NCBI GenBank assembly: GCA_945902215.1
Contig: CAMDML010000003.1
Location: 20,033 to 84,032, forward strand
Source of the DNA: Klebsiella pneumoniae
GTDB lineage: Bacteria > Pseudomonadota > Gammaproteobacteria > Pseudomonadales > Pseudohongiellaceae
Direction of reading: 5' to 3'
DNA length: 64,000 nt
Below are positions 48,902 through 58,705 of this stretch, one piece after another. The notes under the pieces were generated by a model that worked only from the letters and a program-made list of their open reading frames with translations, had not been told where the DNA came from and did no database searches. Made by a program: the position numbers and the translations under genes. The stretch's first letter is position 1; every line of letters begins with the position of its first letter.

Positions 48902-49282
48902 TCAATTAAGCGTAATCTCGAAAGAACCGCTGGTGTCCCCCAGCGTATAAGTGCCAATGTATTTGCGGTTGGTCCAGGAACCAAGATTGCTCAGCGTGCC
49001 ATCGAGTACCAGTTCGCCGTCGGGTAGGGTGGCCTGAATCTTCAAACCCCAGGTGGCTGCGTCCAGTACTACTGTCGTCATCTCAGACGCATTGCGCCCC
49101 GGATTTACTCTACCCATCAGATCGCCATTGTGGTCGTCGATGAGAAGACGGATGCGTGAGTTTTCGGACGCAGACGAAACCAGACTTCCTGACCAGGAGC
49201 CTTTGGCGGGATGACCGGTTTGTGCCAACAGCGTGGCGGACAGGCCGAGTGCTGCGAAGAACATTAAAATACGGGCGAACAT
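48902..49282 (-). CDS. Small secreted protein of unknown function
   Basis: The 126-residue protein begins with a signal peptide (about residues 1-20, ending LLAQ), followed by a beta-rich domain: KGSWSGSLVS, RIRLLIDDHNGDLMGRVNPG and a Gly/Thr-rich end. It has an AGGAG ribosome site before ATG 49282, and its codon use looks like that of its neighbours. The fold could be lipocalin-like, but I do not recognise a family. It lies 88 bases before the DUF6152 gene on the same strand and may belong to the same transcription unit. Confidence 0.7.
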   Translation of the reverse strand: MFARILMFFAALGLSATLLAQTGHPAKGSWSGSLVSSASENSRIRLLIDDHNGDLMGRVNPGRNASEMTTVVLDAATWGLKIQATLPDGELVLDGTLSNLGSWTNRKYIGTYTLGDTSGSFEITLN

Positions 49283-49654
49283 AGGTGGCTCCTGTTTAGT
49301 ATCTGTAGTGTCAGTAGTATTGCTTGGATGATTGGTTGTTATAATTTTTTGGATGGTGTCAGAACCATGGCGCCAATTGTCTTTGGTTTACTATGGCACA
49401 TGCAAGCTGAACCAACGTTGAACAGTAAGGTTATACTAGCAAATCAGGTGAACGCTCACCTAGCACAGGGAGAGGATGCCACAGGAAGTTCCACATTACT
49501 TACACAAAAACCGCGGGGCTTGCACAATGGCCGCAGTAAATGCGGATGATTCCCTACCTTGTAGCTAACGCCATGCTGCTTTATTCTTGTGCCGTACCAA
49601 CACGTTCGCCCCTGACTGGATATTCCGGAAACCCCCACAAGATACCCATTCAAG
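49283..49654. other. Intergenic region upstream of DsbA-like gene
   Basis: About 370 bases. A short open frame (49328-49549) is present but lacks a ribosome site and any recognisable sequence. A small hairpin CCGCA-GTAAA-TGCGG lies at 49531-49545. The first part must hold the promoter for the divergent small secreted protein. I see nothing else. Confidence 0.3.
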
Positions 49655-50356
49655 ATGTCATCGAAAAAAGAAGAACAACGCAAGGTCAAGGAAGTAAAGC
49701 AGGCCTCATCCAAGCGCCAGGAACAATTAACCGGCTGGCTGCTCAAGGGCGGCGCTGGCGTGCTCGTGCTGCTGGCGGCAATCGTGTTTTATCAGGGGCT
49801 GTTTCTGGTGCCGCAAAGCCCGCCGCCTGGTCAGGTGGCCGTAGATGATCACGTGCGCGGCAACACGGATGCGACTCATACGCTCACCGTTTATGCCGAC
49901 TTCCAATGTCCCGCCTGCATGACCGAAACCAACCTGATTGCTCGCGCTTGGCCGCAGATCGGCGAGAGAACGAAGCTGGTTTTCAGGCATTATCCGCTCG
50001 ATACCCACCGCCACTCCTTTATTGCCGCGCGATATGCCGAAGCGGCTGCCAGGCAGGATGCCTTCTGGCCAATGCACGACATTCTGTATGCAAACCAGGC
50101 AGTGTGGAGCGGTGTCGAAGAGGCCACCGGCATGTTTGACAGCTACGCGACAGACTTGGGCCTGGACGTAATGCAGTTAAAGCTGGATGTGGAATTGCCG
50201 GAAGTGCGTGAAAAAATTCTGGGTGATCAGCGTGGCGGCACGCGTGCAGGAGTGCGCTCGACCCCCACGCTGTTTATCGATGGGCGCCAGGTGCTGCGCA
50301 ATCCGGGCAGCGTGAGCGAGATGGTGAGTTTGCTCGCGAATGCGTCAAAGGAATGA
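49655..50356 (+). CDS. Membrane-anchored thioredoxin-fold (DsbA-like) protein
   Basis: The 233-residue protein has a Lys-rich cytoplasmic start, a membrane helix at about residues 33-50 and a periplasmic thioredoxin fold with active-site Cys85-Pro-Ala-Cys88 (YADFQCPACMTE). The cis-proline loop is in GVRSTPTLFIDG, and FRHYPLDTHRHSF resembles the DsbA/BdbD-type family. It probably oxidises or isomerises disulfides of exported proteins. The start ATG 49655 lacks a clear ribosome site. It converges on the lytic transglycosylase gene, ten bases away. Confidence 0.88.
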   Translation: MSSKKEEQRKVKEVKQASSKRQEQLTGWLLKGGAGVLVLLAAIVFYQGLFLVPQSPPPGQVAVDDHVRGNTDATHTLTVYADFQCPACMTETNLIARAWPQIGERTKLVFRHYPLDTHRHSFIAARYAEAAARQDAFWPMHDILYANQAVWSGVEEATGMFDSYATDLGLDVMQLKLDVELPEVREKILGDQRGGTRAGVRSTPTLFIDGRQVLRNPGSVSEMVSLLANASKE

Positions 50357-50366
50357 GAGCGCCGCT

Positions 50367-51704
50367 TTAAAGAGTGGGAGTGACTGGCTCGGTAGTTGAA
50401 GTAGCTGATGAAGTTGAAGTAGTTGATGAAGCAGCTGGTAAAGCACTCGCCGGCACCAGAGTGCGCAGCATGTTCAGCAGTTCAAACGACGCATAACTGT
50501 CCGCTGGCAAGCCCTTGTCCAGTTGAAAGGCCCTAACCGCATCCCGCGTAAGCGACCCAACCGAACCGTCCGGTGTGCCTGTATCGAAACCAAGCGTATT
50601 CAGCAGTATCTGCATTTCTTCCACTTCGGTGCGCGCCAGCGCCCGCTCTTCGTTGGTTGGCATGTAGCGAATTGGACCTTCGCCCATGAAGCGGTCAGCC
50701 AGATGGCCCACCGAAATCGCATAGAACATCGAGCGATTCCACACCATGATCGTGCGGTAGTTGTTGTAGGCGAGGAAGGCCGGTCCATTGATCCCTGCAG
50801 GCACCACGATCGACCCTTCGATACTCGCATTGCCCAGCTCGGCACCGTTCGCCCGCTTGATTCCCAGGGCATTCCACTGAGTCACAGACTTGCTCACGCT
50901 GGTACCCGCCAAGGCAAAATCGAAATTCTCCGGGAGAACTACTTCGCGGCCCCAGCGTTCATCGCCTTTCCAGCCGGCTTGTGACAGGTAGTTGGCCGCT
51001 GAATGGAAAATGTCCGGCAGCGAATTCCAGATATTGATTTTGCCGTCGCCATCACCGTCCACAGCGTAGGTCGCAAAGGTCGACGGCATGAACTGGCACT
51101 GGCCCATTGCACCAGCCCATGAGCCGGTCATCGCATCAGAGGCGATATGGCCCTGTTCGAGAATGCGCAGCGCAGTGAAGAGTTCACTGCGGAAGAAGTC
51201 GGCGCGGCGCGGATCGTACGCTAGCGTTGCCAGCGCATTGATTACGGAAAAGCCACCGGTGAAATCACCGAAGTTGCTTTCGAGTGCCCAGAACGCCATC
51301 AGGTAATGCGGCTGCACGCCGTATAGCTGCTGCACTTCCGTAAACAGCGCGCGATGTTCCTTCAGTAACTCCTGGCCACGTGCAATGCGCGCATCACTGA
51401 GGCGGTTGCCCATGTACCCGGAAAAAGTCTGCATGAATTCGGGTTGGCTGCGGTCGAGCTCGATTACGCGCGGCAAAGGTGCAATTACGGGGGAAAGTGC
51501 GCTGTCAACCGTGGCGGTACTGATGCCGAGGCCAACCGCCTCCTCGCGCAAGTCACTTAGCCATGAAGCGAAATCCTGTTGCGGTTCTTCATACACGCGC
51601 GGTTCAGCCGCATGCAAGGGCTTAGCGGCAGCAACTGAAAGGCTCAGCAGAAACAGTGCGCAGGAACGGAACAGCAGGGGCTTACGGAGTGTGGTGCTTA
51701 CCAT
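50367..51704 (-). CDS. Lytic murein transglycosylase (MltB family) with PG-binding domain
   Basis: The 445-residue protein has a signal peptide (residues 1 to about 32, ending LHA-AEP), an MltB-type catalytic domain with the catalytic Glu in FWALESNFGDF, and AGAMGQCQFMPSTFATYAVDGDGDGK. A C-terminal peptidoglycan-binding domain follows (EVEEMQILLNTLGFDTGTPDGSVGSLTRDAVRAFQ), then a Ser/Thr/Ala-rich tail from simple repeats. It cuts glycan strands in the periplasm. Its start overlaps the response regulator's stop by seven bases, so it is probably part of the same operon as the two-component genes. Confidence 0.93.
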   Translation of the reverse strand: MVSTTLRKPLLFRSCALFLLSLSVAAAKPLHAAEPRVYEEPQQDFASWLSDLREEAVGLGISTATVDSALSPVIAPLPRVIELDRSQPEFMQTFSGYMGNRLSDARIARGQELLKEHRALFTEVQQLYGVQPHYLMAFWALESNFGDFTGGFSVINALATLAYDPRRADFFRSELFTALRILEQGHIASDAMTGSWAGAMGQCQFMPSTFATYAVDGDGDGKINIWNSLPDIFHSAANYLSQAGWKGDERWGREVVLPENFDFALAGTSVSKSVTQWNALGIKRANGAELGNASIEGSIVVPAGINGPAFLAYNNYRTIMVWNRSMFYAISVGHLADRFMGEGPIRYMPTNEERALARTEVEEMQILLNTLGFDTGTPDGSVGSLTRDAVRAFQLDKGLPADSYASFELLNMLRTLVPASALPAASSTTSTSSATSTTEPVTPTL

Positions 51705-52366
51705 TCAAACTTGTACCCAACGGCATACAGGGAGTGGATCAGTTCGGCATCTGGCACTTGCGCACTGATTTTCTTGCGCAACTTCTTGATGTGGCTGTCG
51801 ATGGTGCGGTCGCTGACCACGCGACCGTCGGAGTAGATCTTGTCCACCAGCACGCTGCGCGAAAAAATTCGGCCGGGCTGGTCGGACAACACTTTCAGCA
51901 ACTGGAATTCCACGGCGGTCAGATTCAGGTCACTGCCGTTGATCGTGGCTTTGTATGTGTCGATGTCGAGCAGCAGGCCACGGTCGGTAGGTTTGTTGCT
52001 GTCGTCGCTGCGGCGCAGCACGGCTTTGACGCGGGCCACGACTTCACGCGGACTGAAGGGCTTGCAGATGTAATCGTCGGCGCCGAGCTCCAGACCGAGC
52101 AGGCGGTCGATCTCATCCACCTTGGCGGTGATCATGATGACCGGCAGTTTCGAATGTTTGCGAATGTCCTTGCAGATATCCACGCCGCCCTTGCCGGGCA
52201 ACATCAGGTCGAGCAGCACGAGATTGGTCTGGTTGCCGGCCAGCCAGGCTTCCACATCCGAGCCATCGTGAATCATGGTCGCGGCGAAACCACTCTGGAT
52301 CAGGTAATCCTGAAGCAGGGTGGCGAGTTTCACCTCGTCTTCAACAATAAGGATGTGCTGTGGCAT
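51698..52366 (-). CDS. OmpR-family response regulator (BaeR-like)
   Basis: The 222-residue protein has a receiver domain with the acidic pair EDE (residues 9-11), phosphoacceptor Asp53 (VLLDLMLPG) and the conserved Lys in ICKPF, then an OmpR/PhoB winged-helix domain with LTAVEFQLLKVL and VSDRTIDSHIKKLRKKI. HILIVEDEVKLATLLQDYL and the overall spacing look most like BaeR, the envelope-stress regulator, but specificity cannot be read. It lies 135 bases after the kinase gene and overlaps the transglycosylase start. Confidence 0.92.
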   Translation of the reverse strand: MPQHILIVEDEVKLATLLQDYLIQSGFAATMIHDGSDVEAWLAGNQTNLVLLDLMLPGKGGVDICKDIRKHSKLPVIMITAKVDEIDRLLGLELGADDYICKPFSPREVVARVKAVLRRSDDSNKPTDRGLLLDIDTYKATINGSDLNLTAVEFQLLKVLSDQPGRIFSRSVLVDKIYSDGRVVSDRTIDSHIKKLRKKISAQVPDAELIHSLYAVGYKFEW

Positions 52367-52501
52367 GAGTCCCCTTCCCGGGTGAAATAAGCGTGCTGCG
52401 GTGTTGAGGCTAGTCTAAAGGCTCCGGCAGGGCGCGGCAAACGGGAACTGCCGCACCCCCGCCGAAAATCCTGGCAAAAGGAGTGCCGGAAGATAGCGCA
52501 A

Positions 52502-53962
52502 TCAGGCTACCTGATTGGGTCGGCGCGGGAAGCGAATAGTGACTTTCAAGCCGCCGAGCGGGGAATGGCTGGCAGTAATCGTGCCTTCATGGGCTTGAAC
52601 GATGTTCTGGCAGATCGCAAGGCCCAGACCCGAGCCACCCTTGGAGCGATTGCGGGAGGCGTCCACGCGATACAGGCGGTCGAACAGCCTGCCAAGATCC
52701 TTGTCGTCGACGCCCGGTTTCGAGTCGAGCCATTCGATGACAATGGGATTGTTCCCGTTTTCACTGATGAGCACGCGAACGTCCCCGCCGGGATCGGTGT
52801 AGCGGCAGGAATTCTGCAAGAGGTTGTCAAAGAGCTGCTGCAGGCGGTTGGCGTCGCCCAGCATCCGGATTTCCTTGTTGGGATTGGAGCTGTCGATTTC
52901 GAGGCTTAACTTGAGGTCGTGCTTCTTCGCCAACGGCTGATGCATCTCGAAACTTTGTTCGATGATGCCGGTGAGATTGAGCTGTTTCTTTTCGTAGACC
53001 AGCGCACCCATGTCGGTGAGCGACAATTCATGCAGATCGTTTACCAGCGCGTTCAAATGCACCACTTCGGCATGCAGCGAGTCCAGCGCATCCTTGTTCA
53101 GCGGGCGAATGCCGTCCTGCACGGATTCCAGTTCGCCCTGCAAAATGGACAGCGGGGTGCGCAGTTCATGGGAGATGTCCGCGATCCATTGCTGGCGCGC
53201 GCTGCGATTTTGTTCCAGGGTCAGTGCGAGGGTGTTGAAATCCTGCGCCAACTGGCCGACTTCATCGCCGCCGCGTGTTGGCAAACGTACCGCGTAGTCA
53301 CCGCTGGCCAGGGCGCGGGTACCGCCGACCACGTCACGGATCGGGCGGGTAAGAATGGTGGCAGCCGGAAACGCAATCAGGGCTGAGATCAGCACAAGAA
53401 ACGCAGCCAGTTGGAAAAAGTCTTCCTGTTGCTGCTCGGCGAACAGCAGATCGGCTTGTTCAGACAGTTCCTGCCGGCTGGTTACCGCCAGATACCCCAC
53501 GGTTATGTCGTTAAACTCGATTGGGTTGAGGGTGGCCAGCGGGGAAAACGCTTCCGCACTGCCCCAGATGACATTCTGGCTGGCATCCAGCAGATGCAGG
53601 TAGGGGCGTGCCGGGCTGTACTCGGATGCGTAGTACCAGTCGTTGGCGGTGAAGCCGGGTGTTGGGCGCAGGTTCTGGCGTGCGGCGATCAGGCCGGGGT
53701 CGATGGAGCTTTCGATACTGTCGCGAATCAAATCGGACATGATGTCGGTGTCAGCGCCCAAGGTCACCCAGTTACCGGTGTGGGCGTAGTAGCGCTCCAG
53801 ATTCGATACCAGCGAGGGCACATAGCGCTCTTCAATGCGGCTGATGTACTCCAGAAAGCCCTTGTTGAAGTTGTAGTAACCAAAGTTGTACATGGTCAAA
53901 TACACCAGGAAATGCGCGGAGATGATGACCAGAAAGAGCTTGTACTTGATGCTTAGGCGCAT
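52502..53962 (-). CDS. Sensor histidine kinase (BaeS-like)
   Basis: The 486-residue protein has two membrane helices (about 9-27 and 184-204) with a periplasmic sensor region between them, a HAMP linker, and a kinase core with phosphoacceptor His265 in DISHELRTPLS, the N box DNLLQNSCRYTD and GGSGLGLAICQNIV. It would phosphorylate the response regulator encoded just downstream. The periplasmic domain shows no family I can name. It is transcribed away from lhr, which starts 73 bases upstream on the other strand. Confidence 0.92.
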   Translation of the reverse strand: MRLSIKYKLFLVIISAHFLVYLTMYNFGYYNFNKGFLEYISRIEERYVPSLVSNLERYYAHTGNWVTLGADTDIMSDLIRDSIESSIDPGLIAARQNLRPTPGFTANDWYYASEYSPARPYLHLLDASQNVIWGSAEAFSPLATLNPIEFNDITVGYLAVTSRQELSEQADLLFAEQQQEDFFQLAAFLVLISALIAFPAATILTRPIRDVVGGTRALASGDYAVRLPTRGGDEVGQLAQDFNTLALTLEQNRSARQQWIADISHELRTPLSILQGELESVQDGIRPLNKDALDSLHAEVVHLNALVNDLHELSLTDMGALVYEKKQLNLTGIIEQSFEMHQPLAKKHDLKLSLEIDSSNPNKEIRMLGDANRLQQLFDNLLQNSCRYTDPGGDVRVLISENGNNPIVIEWLDSKPGVDDKDLGRLFDRLYRVDASRNRSKGGSGLGLAICQNIVQAHEGTITASHSPLGGLKVTIRFPRRPNQVA

Positions 53963-54035
53963 AGGTTGGGTAGTTGCTGGCTAAGAACTCGCTAAGAAGA
54001 AAAAGGTGTAGCAAGGCTGTTGGTGTAAGCAGGGG

Positions 54036-57000
54036 ATGTGGCTACTATACCTTATGAAAACGCCATTTTATCCTCCTGTTTGGGAACTTTTCCACCCGGC
54101 GACCCGGCAGTGGTTTGCGTCCACGCTGGGCGCACCCACGCCGCCCCAGCAGGAGGCCTGGCCCGCTATCAAGGCGGGCCGTCACACTCTGATCGCCGCC
54201 CCCACCGGCAGCGGTAAAACCCTCGCTGCTTTCTATGTGGAAATTGACCGGCTGGTCAAAGAGGGCTTGGTACAGGGCGCGCTGACGCCAGCCACCTCCG
54301 TCCTTTATATCTCCCCGCTGAAGGCGCTGGGCAACGACATCCAGCGCAACCTCAACGTGCCGCTCAACGGCATTGCCGAACAACTGCATCTGCTCAACTT
54401 GCCTCCGGTGGACATTCGCGTGGCGGTACGCACCGGCGACACCACTCCGCAGGAACGGCAGAAGATGCTGAAACAGCCACCGCACATTTTGGTGACAACC
54501 CCGGAATCGCTGTACCTGCTGCTCACCAGCCGGGGCGGGCGCAAACTGCTGGCAGGTGTGCGCACCGTCATCATCGACGAGATCCACGCGCTGCTGGGTG
54601 GCAAACGCGGCTCCCATTTGTCACTGTCGTTGGAGCGCCTCGAAAATCTGGTGAGCCGGCCCCTGCAAAGAATCGGGCTCTCGGCCACGCAGAAGCCCAT
54701 TGAGAAAGTGGCCAACTATCTTGTCGGTACGCACAACATCCGCAACGGCGTGAGCGATTGTGTGATTGTCGACAGCGGCCATCGCAAGCAGCGCGATATA
54801 CAAGTGGAAGTGCCGCGCTCACCCCTGTCAGCACTGATGAGCAATGATGTGTGGGACGAGCTTTACCAGCGCCTCACGGAATTGATCGACACGCACCGCA
54901 CTACGCTCATCTTCGTCAACACGCGGCGTCTTGCGGAGCGGCTGGCACTGTCGCTGGGCGAGCGCGTTGGTGCGGAGAATGTCAGCTCGCATCACGGCAG
55001 CATGAGCAAGGAACACCGTTTCAGCGCCGAACAGCGGCTGAAGGCCGGTGAGCTGCGCGTGCTGGTGGCTACCGCCTCGATGGAACTTGGTATCGACATT
55101 GGCGCGATTGATCTTGTTGTGCAGATCTCGTCACCAAAAAGTATCGCCGCGTTCCTGCAACGCGTTGGTCGCAGCGGCCACCATGTGGGTGGCGTGCCGA
55201 AAGGCATCTTGTTCCCGCTGACCCGCGACGACCTCGTTGAATGCACGGCGCTGCTTGACAGTATCCGGCGTGGCGAGCTTGACGAGATCGTGGTGCCCGA
55301 CAAACCACTCGACATTCTTGCGCAACAGATCGTTGCCGAGTTGGGTGCTCTCGAAGACAGCGCCGAAGCCATTGCGCTCGACTCAATCTGGCAGTGGGTT
55401 ATGCGCTCCTGGGTTTACCGCAATCTGACCCGCATGGAATTCGACGGCATCCTGCAGATGCTGGCTGATGGCTATACCACGCGGCGCGGCCGTGGCGGCG
55501 CACTGGTCCATCTTGACCGTATCAATGCGCTGGTACGGGCGCGCAAGGGTGCGCGGCTAATCGCGCTGACCAACGGCGGCGCCATTCCTGACATGTTCGA
55601 ATACCAGATGGTGCTTGATCCGGAAGATATTGTGGTGGGCTCACTGCACGAAGATTTCGCGCTCGAAGCCCTGCCCGGCGACATCTTCACACTCGGCAAC
55701 CGCAGCTGGCGCATGTTACGTATCGACGGCCTGAAAGTGCGTGTGGCCGATGCCGGCGGCGCAGCACCGACGATTCCGTTCTGGATCGGTGAAGGGCCGG
55801 GGCGCACGCGTGAACTTTCTGAAGCCGTGTCGCGGCTGCGCAGCGATTTGCATGCCTGTTTCGCTAACGCTGCGCCCGACTCCGTAAGTGCCTCCAGCGT
55901 TGTTCCCGCGCAGGCGGGAACCCAATGTCTTTCCCACCTCGACAATGCAATCAACCACCTGCGCGAAATCGGCCTTGATGCCGGTGCCGCCGAACAACTC
56001 GCCACCTATCTATATACCGGCAGCACTGCGCTCGGGGTCATGCCCACTCGCGAATGTATCGTCATGGAGCGCTTCTTCGACGAAGTCGGCGACATGCATC
56101 TCGTGGTTCACTCGCCCTTCGGCAGCCGCGTGAACAAGGCCTGGGGCCTCGCATTGCGCAAACGTTTCTGCCGCACCTTCAATTTCGAACTGCAGGCGGC
56201 GGCCAACGAAGACAGCATCGTCATCTCGCTCGGTTCAGTGCACAGCTTTGAATTGGCTGATGTATTTCATTATTTACAGAGTGCATCGGTGAAAGATGTG
56301 CTGATCCAGGCGCTGCTCGACGCACCCATGTTCGAAGTGCGCTGGCGCTGGAACGCCAGCCGTGCACTTGCCGTGCAGCGCAACCGTTCCGGCAAGCGGG
56401 TGCCGCCACAGTTCCAGCGCATGGCAGCGGAAGATTTTGTCGCGCAGGTGTTCCCTGACCAGATCGCGTGCCAGGAAAACCTCAGCGGTCCGCGCGAAGT
56501 GCCGGAACATCCGCTCGTGCAGCAGACCATCCATGACTGCCTGACCGAAGCGATGGACATCAACGAGTTGCTGGAAATTGTTCGTGCCATCGAAACCAAT
56601 AGCGTCGAACTCGTTGCGCGTGATTTGCGCGAACCCTCGCCGTTCGCGCAAGAGATCATCAACGCGCGGCCCTATGCCTTCCTCGACGATGCACCCTTCG
56701 AAGAACGCCGCACACTCGCCATCCGCAATCGCAGCTGGATGGACCCCGCCGAAACCGAAGACTTCGGCGCACTTGATCTCGTCGCGATTGAACGCGTTTG
56801 CGAGGAAGCCTGGCCGTACATTCGCAGCGCCGACGAACTGCACGACGCGCTGATGCTGTTGGGTTTCATAACCGAGGACGAGCTGCACCGCGACAGTGAC
56901 AACTCCTTGTTCATCGAAGCGCTGGTCAAGAGTAGCCGCGCAACGCTGGCGAAAAAAGGCAGCGTGCGCACGTGGATCGCCACCGAGAGACAACCCCTGT

Positions 57001-58559
57001 TCGCGGGACTTGATGCAAGCTCCATCGAACGTCCTTCCTGGTCGTTCACACCTACAGTCTCGTTACCTGAGAGCCTGACCGCCCAGACATGGACCGCAGA
57101 ATCTGCACTGGTCGAACTGTTACGCGGCCGCCTCGAAGGCCTCGGCCCGGTCACCGCCAAAGAACTCGCCACGTCACTGGATCTGGAACTTTCCGACGTT
57201 GCCTTCGCTCTAGGCACCCTCGAAGCCGAAGGTTTCGTCTTCCAGGGCCACTACACGCCGCTGTCTGCACGCAGTGGCATGGCCGACAAGGAATGGTGCG
57301 AACGCCGCCTGCTGCACCGCATCCACCGCTATACCATTGATGCGCATCGCGAAAGCATCAAGCCGGTGTCGCTGCAGGTGTACATGCAGTTCCTGTTCAA
57401 TCTGCACGAGCTGCAACCCATAACAGAAGAGCCGCGTCCGCCCAGCCTCGCCACCGCCGACACCCTGCGCCGCATCCTGCAACAACTCGACGGTGTCACC
57501 GCACCCGCCACTGCCTGGGAAAGCGACATCCTGCCGGCACGCTTGCCGCAGTACGATCCCGCCTGGCTCGACCAGCTTTGCATCAGCGGCCAGATCAGCT
57601 GGGGCCGCATCCTGCAACCGCGTGAAGGCGAAGCCGGCACCGGCCCGGTCAAGAGCACACCACTCAACCTTGTACAGCGTCGCAATCTAGATTTGTGGCA
57701 AACGCTGTCCGGCACCGCCAGCGGCAGTCTTGCCGCGCTGTCGTCATCCGCGACTCTCGTCCATGCGCTGCTGCAGAAACAAGGCGCCTGCTTCTTCACC
57801 GATCTCGTGCGCCTCACCAACCTGCTCGCCGTGCAGTTGGAACAAGTGCTGGCCGAACTCGTCAGCGCCGGCCTCGTCACCAGCGACAACTTCACCGGCC
57901 TGCGCGCACTGCTGACCCCCAACAGTCACAAACCCAAATCCGGCAACCATGACCGCCGCCGCGCCATCTACGGCATTGAAGACGCTGGCCGCTGGTCGCT
58001 GCTGACACCCGTCGTGCCAACGGATTCGCCCCAAGTACTTGTCGAGGAGCAACTCGACCGCTTGATCACCATCTACCTCAAACGTTGGGGCGTTATCACC
58101 CGCAAAGTCCTCGACCGCGAACAGAACGCGCCGCCCTGGCGCCAAGTGTTGCTGAAACTGCGTCGCATGGAACTGCGCGGCGACATCCGCGGCGGCCGCT
58201 TCATCGCTGGAGTAGGCGGCGAACAGTTCGCACTCGCCGACACCGTCACCGCACTGCGCAAGCAGCAAAAGCTCTGGCAGGAACAACAGGACAGCAACCT
58301 CACGAAGGAGCCACAGCGCTTCGTCCTCAACGCTACTGATCCACTCAATCTGCTTGGTACGCTCCTACCTGAAAAGAGAGTGCCCCACCTCAGTGGTAAT
58401 CGCATCCTGTTTGAAGACGGTTTGCCGGTGGCAGTGCTGGAGAAGGATGAGGTGAGGCATCTACGCACCGGCAGCAATGAACAGCATTGGCAAGTACAAC
58501 AGATGTTGCAGAGGCGGTACTTCCCGCCGCGGTTGCGGGCCTATCTTGGCAAGCAGTAA
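54036..58559 (+). CDS. lhr: Large helicase-related protein Lhr
   Basis: The 1507-residue protein is a DNA-repair-linked superfamily 2 helicase. Helicase motifs are Walker A APTGSGKTLAAF, DEIH in VIIDEIHALLGGKRGSHLSLSLERL, GLSATQ, and motif VI QRVGRSGHHVGG. The winged-helix and Lhr core domains follow, then the long C-terminal domain typical of full-length bacterial Lhr (E. coli Lhr is about 1540 residues). The start is ATG 54036 or ATG 54054; neither has a good ribosome site. At about residues 614-634 the protein contains an inserted palindromic element (VVPAQAGTQ). The gene stands alone. Confidence 0.95.
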   Translation: MWLLYLMKTPFYPPVWELFHPATRQWFASTLGAPTPPQQEAWPAIKAGRHTLIAAPTGSGKTLAAFYVEIDRLVKEGLVQGALTPATSVLYISPLKALGNDIQRNLNVPLNGIAEQLHLLNLPPVDIRVAVRTGDTTPQERQKMLKQPPHILVTTPESLYLLLTSRGGRKLLAGVRTVIIDEIHALLGGKRGSHLSLSLERLENLVSRPLQRIGLSATQKPIEKVANYLVGTHNIRNGVSDCVIVDSGHRKQRDIQVEVPRSPLSALMSNDVWDELYQRLTELIDTHRTTLIFVNTRRLAERLALSLGERVGAENVSSHHGSMSKEHRFSAEQRLKAGELRVLVATASMELGIDIGAIDLVVQISSPKSIAAFLQRVGRSGHHVGGVPKGILFPLTRDDLVECTALLDSIRRGELDEIVVPDKPLDILAQQIVAELGALEDSAEAIALDSIWQWVMRSWVYRNLTRMEFDGILQMLADGYTTRRGRGGALVHLDRINALVRARKGARLIALTNGGAIPDMFEYQMVLDPEDIVVGSLHEDFALEALPGDIFTLGNRSWRMLRIDGLKVRVADAGGAAPTIPFWIGEGPGRTRELSEAVSRLRSDLHACFANAAPDSVSASSVVPAQAGTQCLSHLDNAINHLREIGLDAGAAEQLATYLYTGSTALGVMPTRECIVMERFFDEVGDMHLVVHSPFGSRVNKAWGLALRKRFCRTFNFELQAAANEDSIVISLGSVHSFELADVFHYLQSASVKDVLIQALLDAPMFEVRWRWNASRALAVQRNRSGKRVPPQFQRMAAEDFVAQVFPDQIACQENLSGPREVPEHPLVQQTIHDCLTEAMDINELLEIVRAIETNSVELVARDLREPSPFAQEIINARPYAFLDDAPFEERRTLAIRNRSWMDPAETEDFGALDLVAIERVCEEAWPYIRSADELHDALMLLGFITEDELHRDSDNSLFIEALVKSSRATLAKKGSVRTWIATERQPLFAGLDASSIERPSWSFTPTVSLPESLTAQTWTAESALVELLRGRLEGLGPVTAKELATSLDLELSDVAFALGTLEAEGFVFQGHYTPLSARSGMADKEWCERRLLHRIHRYTIDAHRESIKPVSLQVYMQFLFNLHELQPITEEPRPPSLATADTLRRILQQLDGVTAPATAWESDILPARLPQYDPAWLDQLCISGQISWGRILQPREGEAGTGPVKSTPLNLVQRRNLDLWQTLSGTASGSLAALSSSATLVHALLQKQGACFFTDLVRLTNLLAVQLEQVLAELVSAGLVTSDNFTGLRALLTPNSHKPKSGNHDRRRAIYGIEDAGRWSLLTPVVPTDSPQVLVEEQLDRLITIYLKRWGVITRKVLDREQNAPPWRQVLLKLRRMELRGDIRGGRFIAGVGGEQFALADTVTALRKQQKLWQEQQDSNLTKEPQRFVLNATDPLNLLGTLLPEKRVPHLSGNRILFEDGLPVAVLEKDEVRHLRTGSNEQHWQVQQMLQRRYFPPRLRAYLGKQ
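55888..55927 (+). repeat. Palindromic element inserted in frame in lhr
   Basis: GTTCCCGC (55902-55909) and GCGGGAAC (55914-55921) are perfect arms around a four-base loop. The encoded VVPAQAGTQ is the typical translation of a widespread dispersed palindrome (commonly CATTCCCGC...GCGGGAATCCA). The reading frame is kept through it. Confidence 0.72.
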
Positions 58560-58705
58560 CAGTCAGGCGCCCCCCCGTATTAGAGTAGCACTCGGCTTTA
58601 GAGTCCAAGGTAGATGTTAACTGCTTTTATTGCCGAGGCTGGACTATCCACAATGAGCTGTCTATTCTCCTTCTCGACATTCATACAATCCAAGAGGACC
58701 TGACC

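Noticed and set aside
49328..49549. Possible small gene upstream of the DsbA-like gene
   Set aside because: No ribosome site, no recognisable sequence and unusual codon use; kept only as part of an intergenic note.
54801..56000. Frameshift or gene break in lhr near the palindromic insert
   Set aside because: The frame remains open from 54036 to 58559 and the helicase motifs on both sides are in the same frame.
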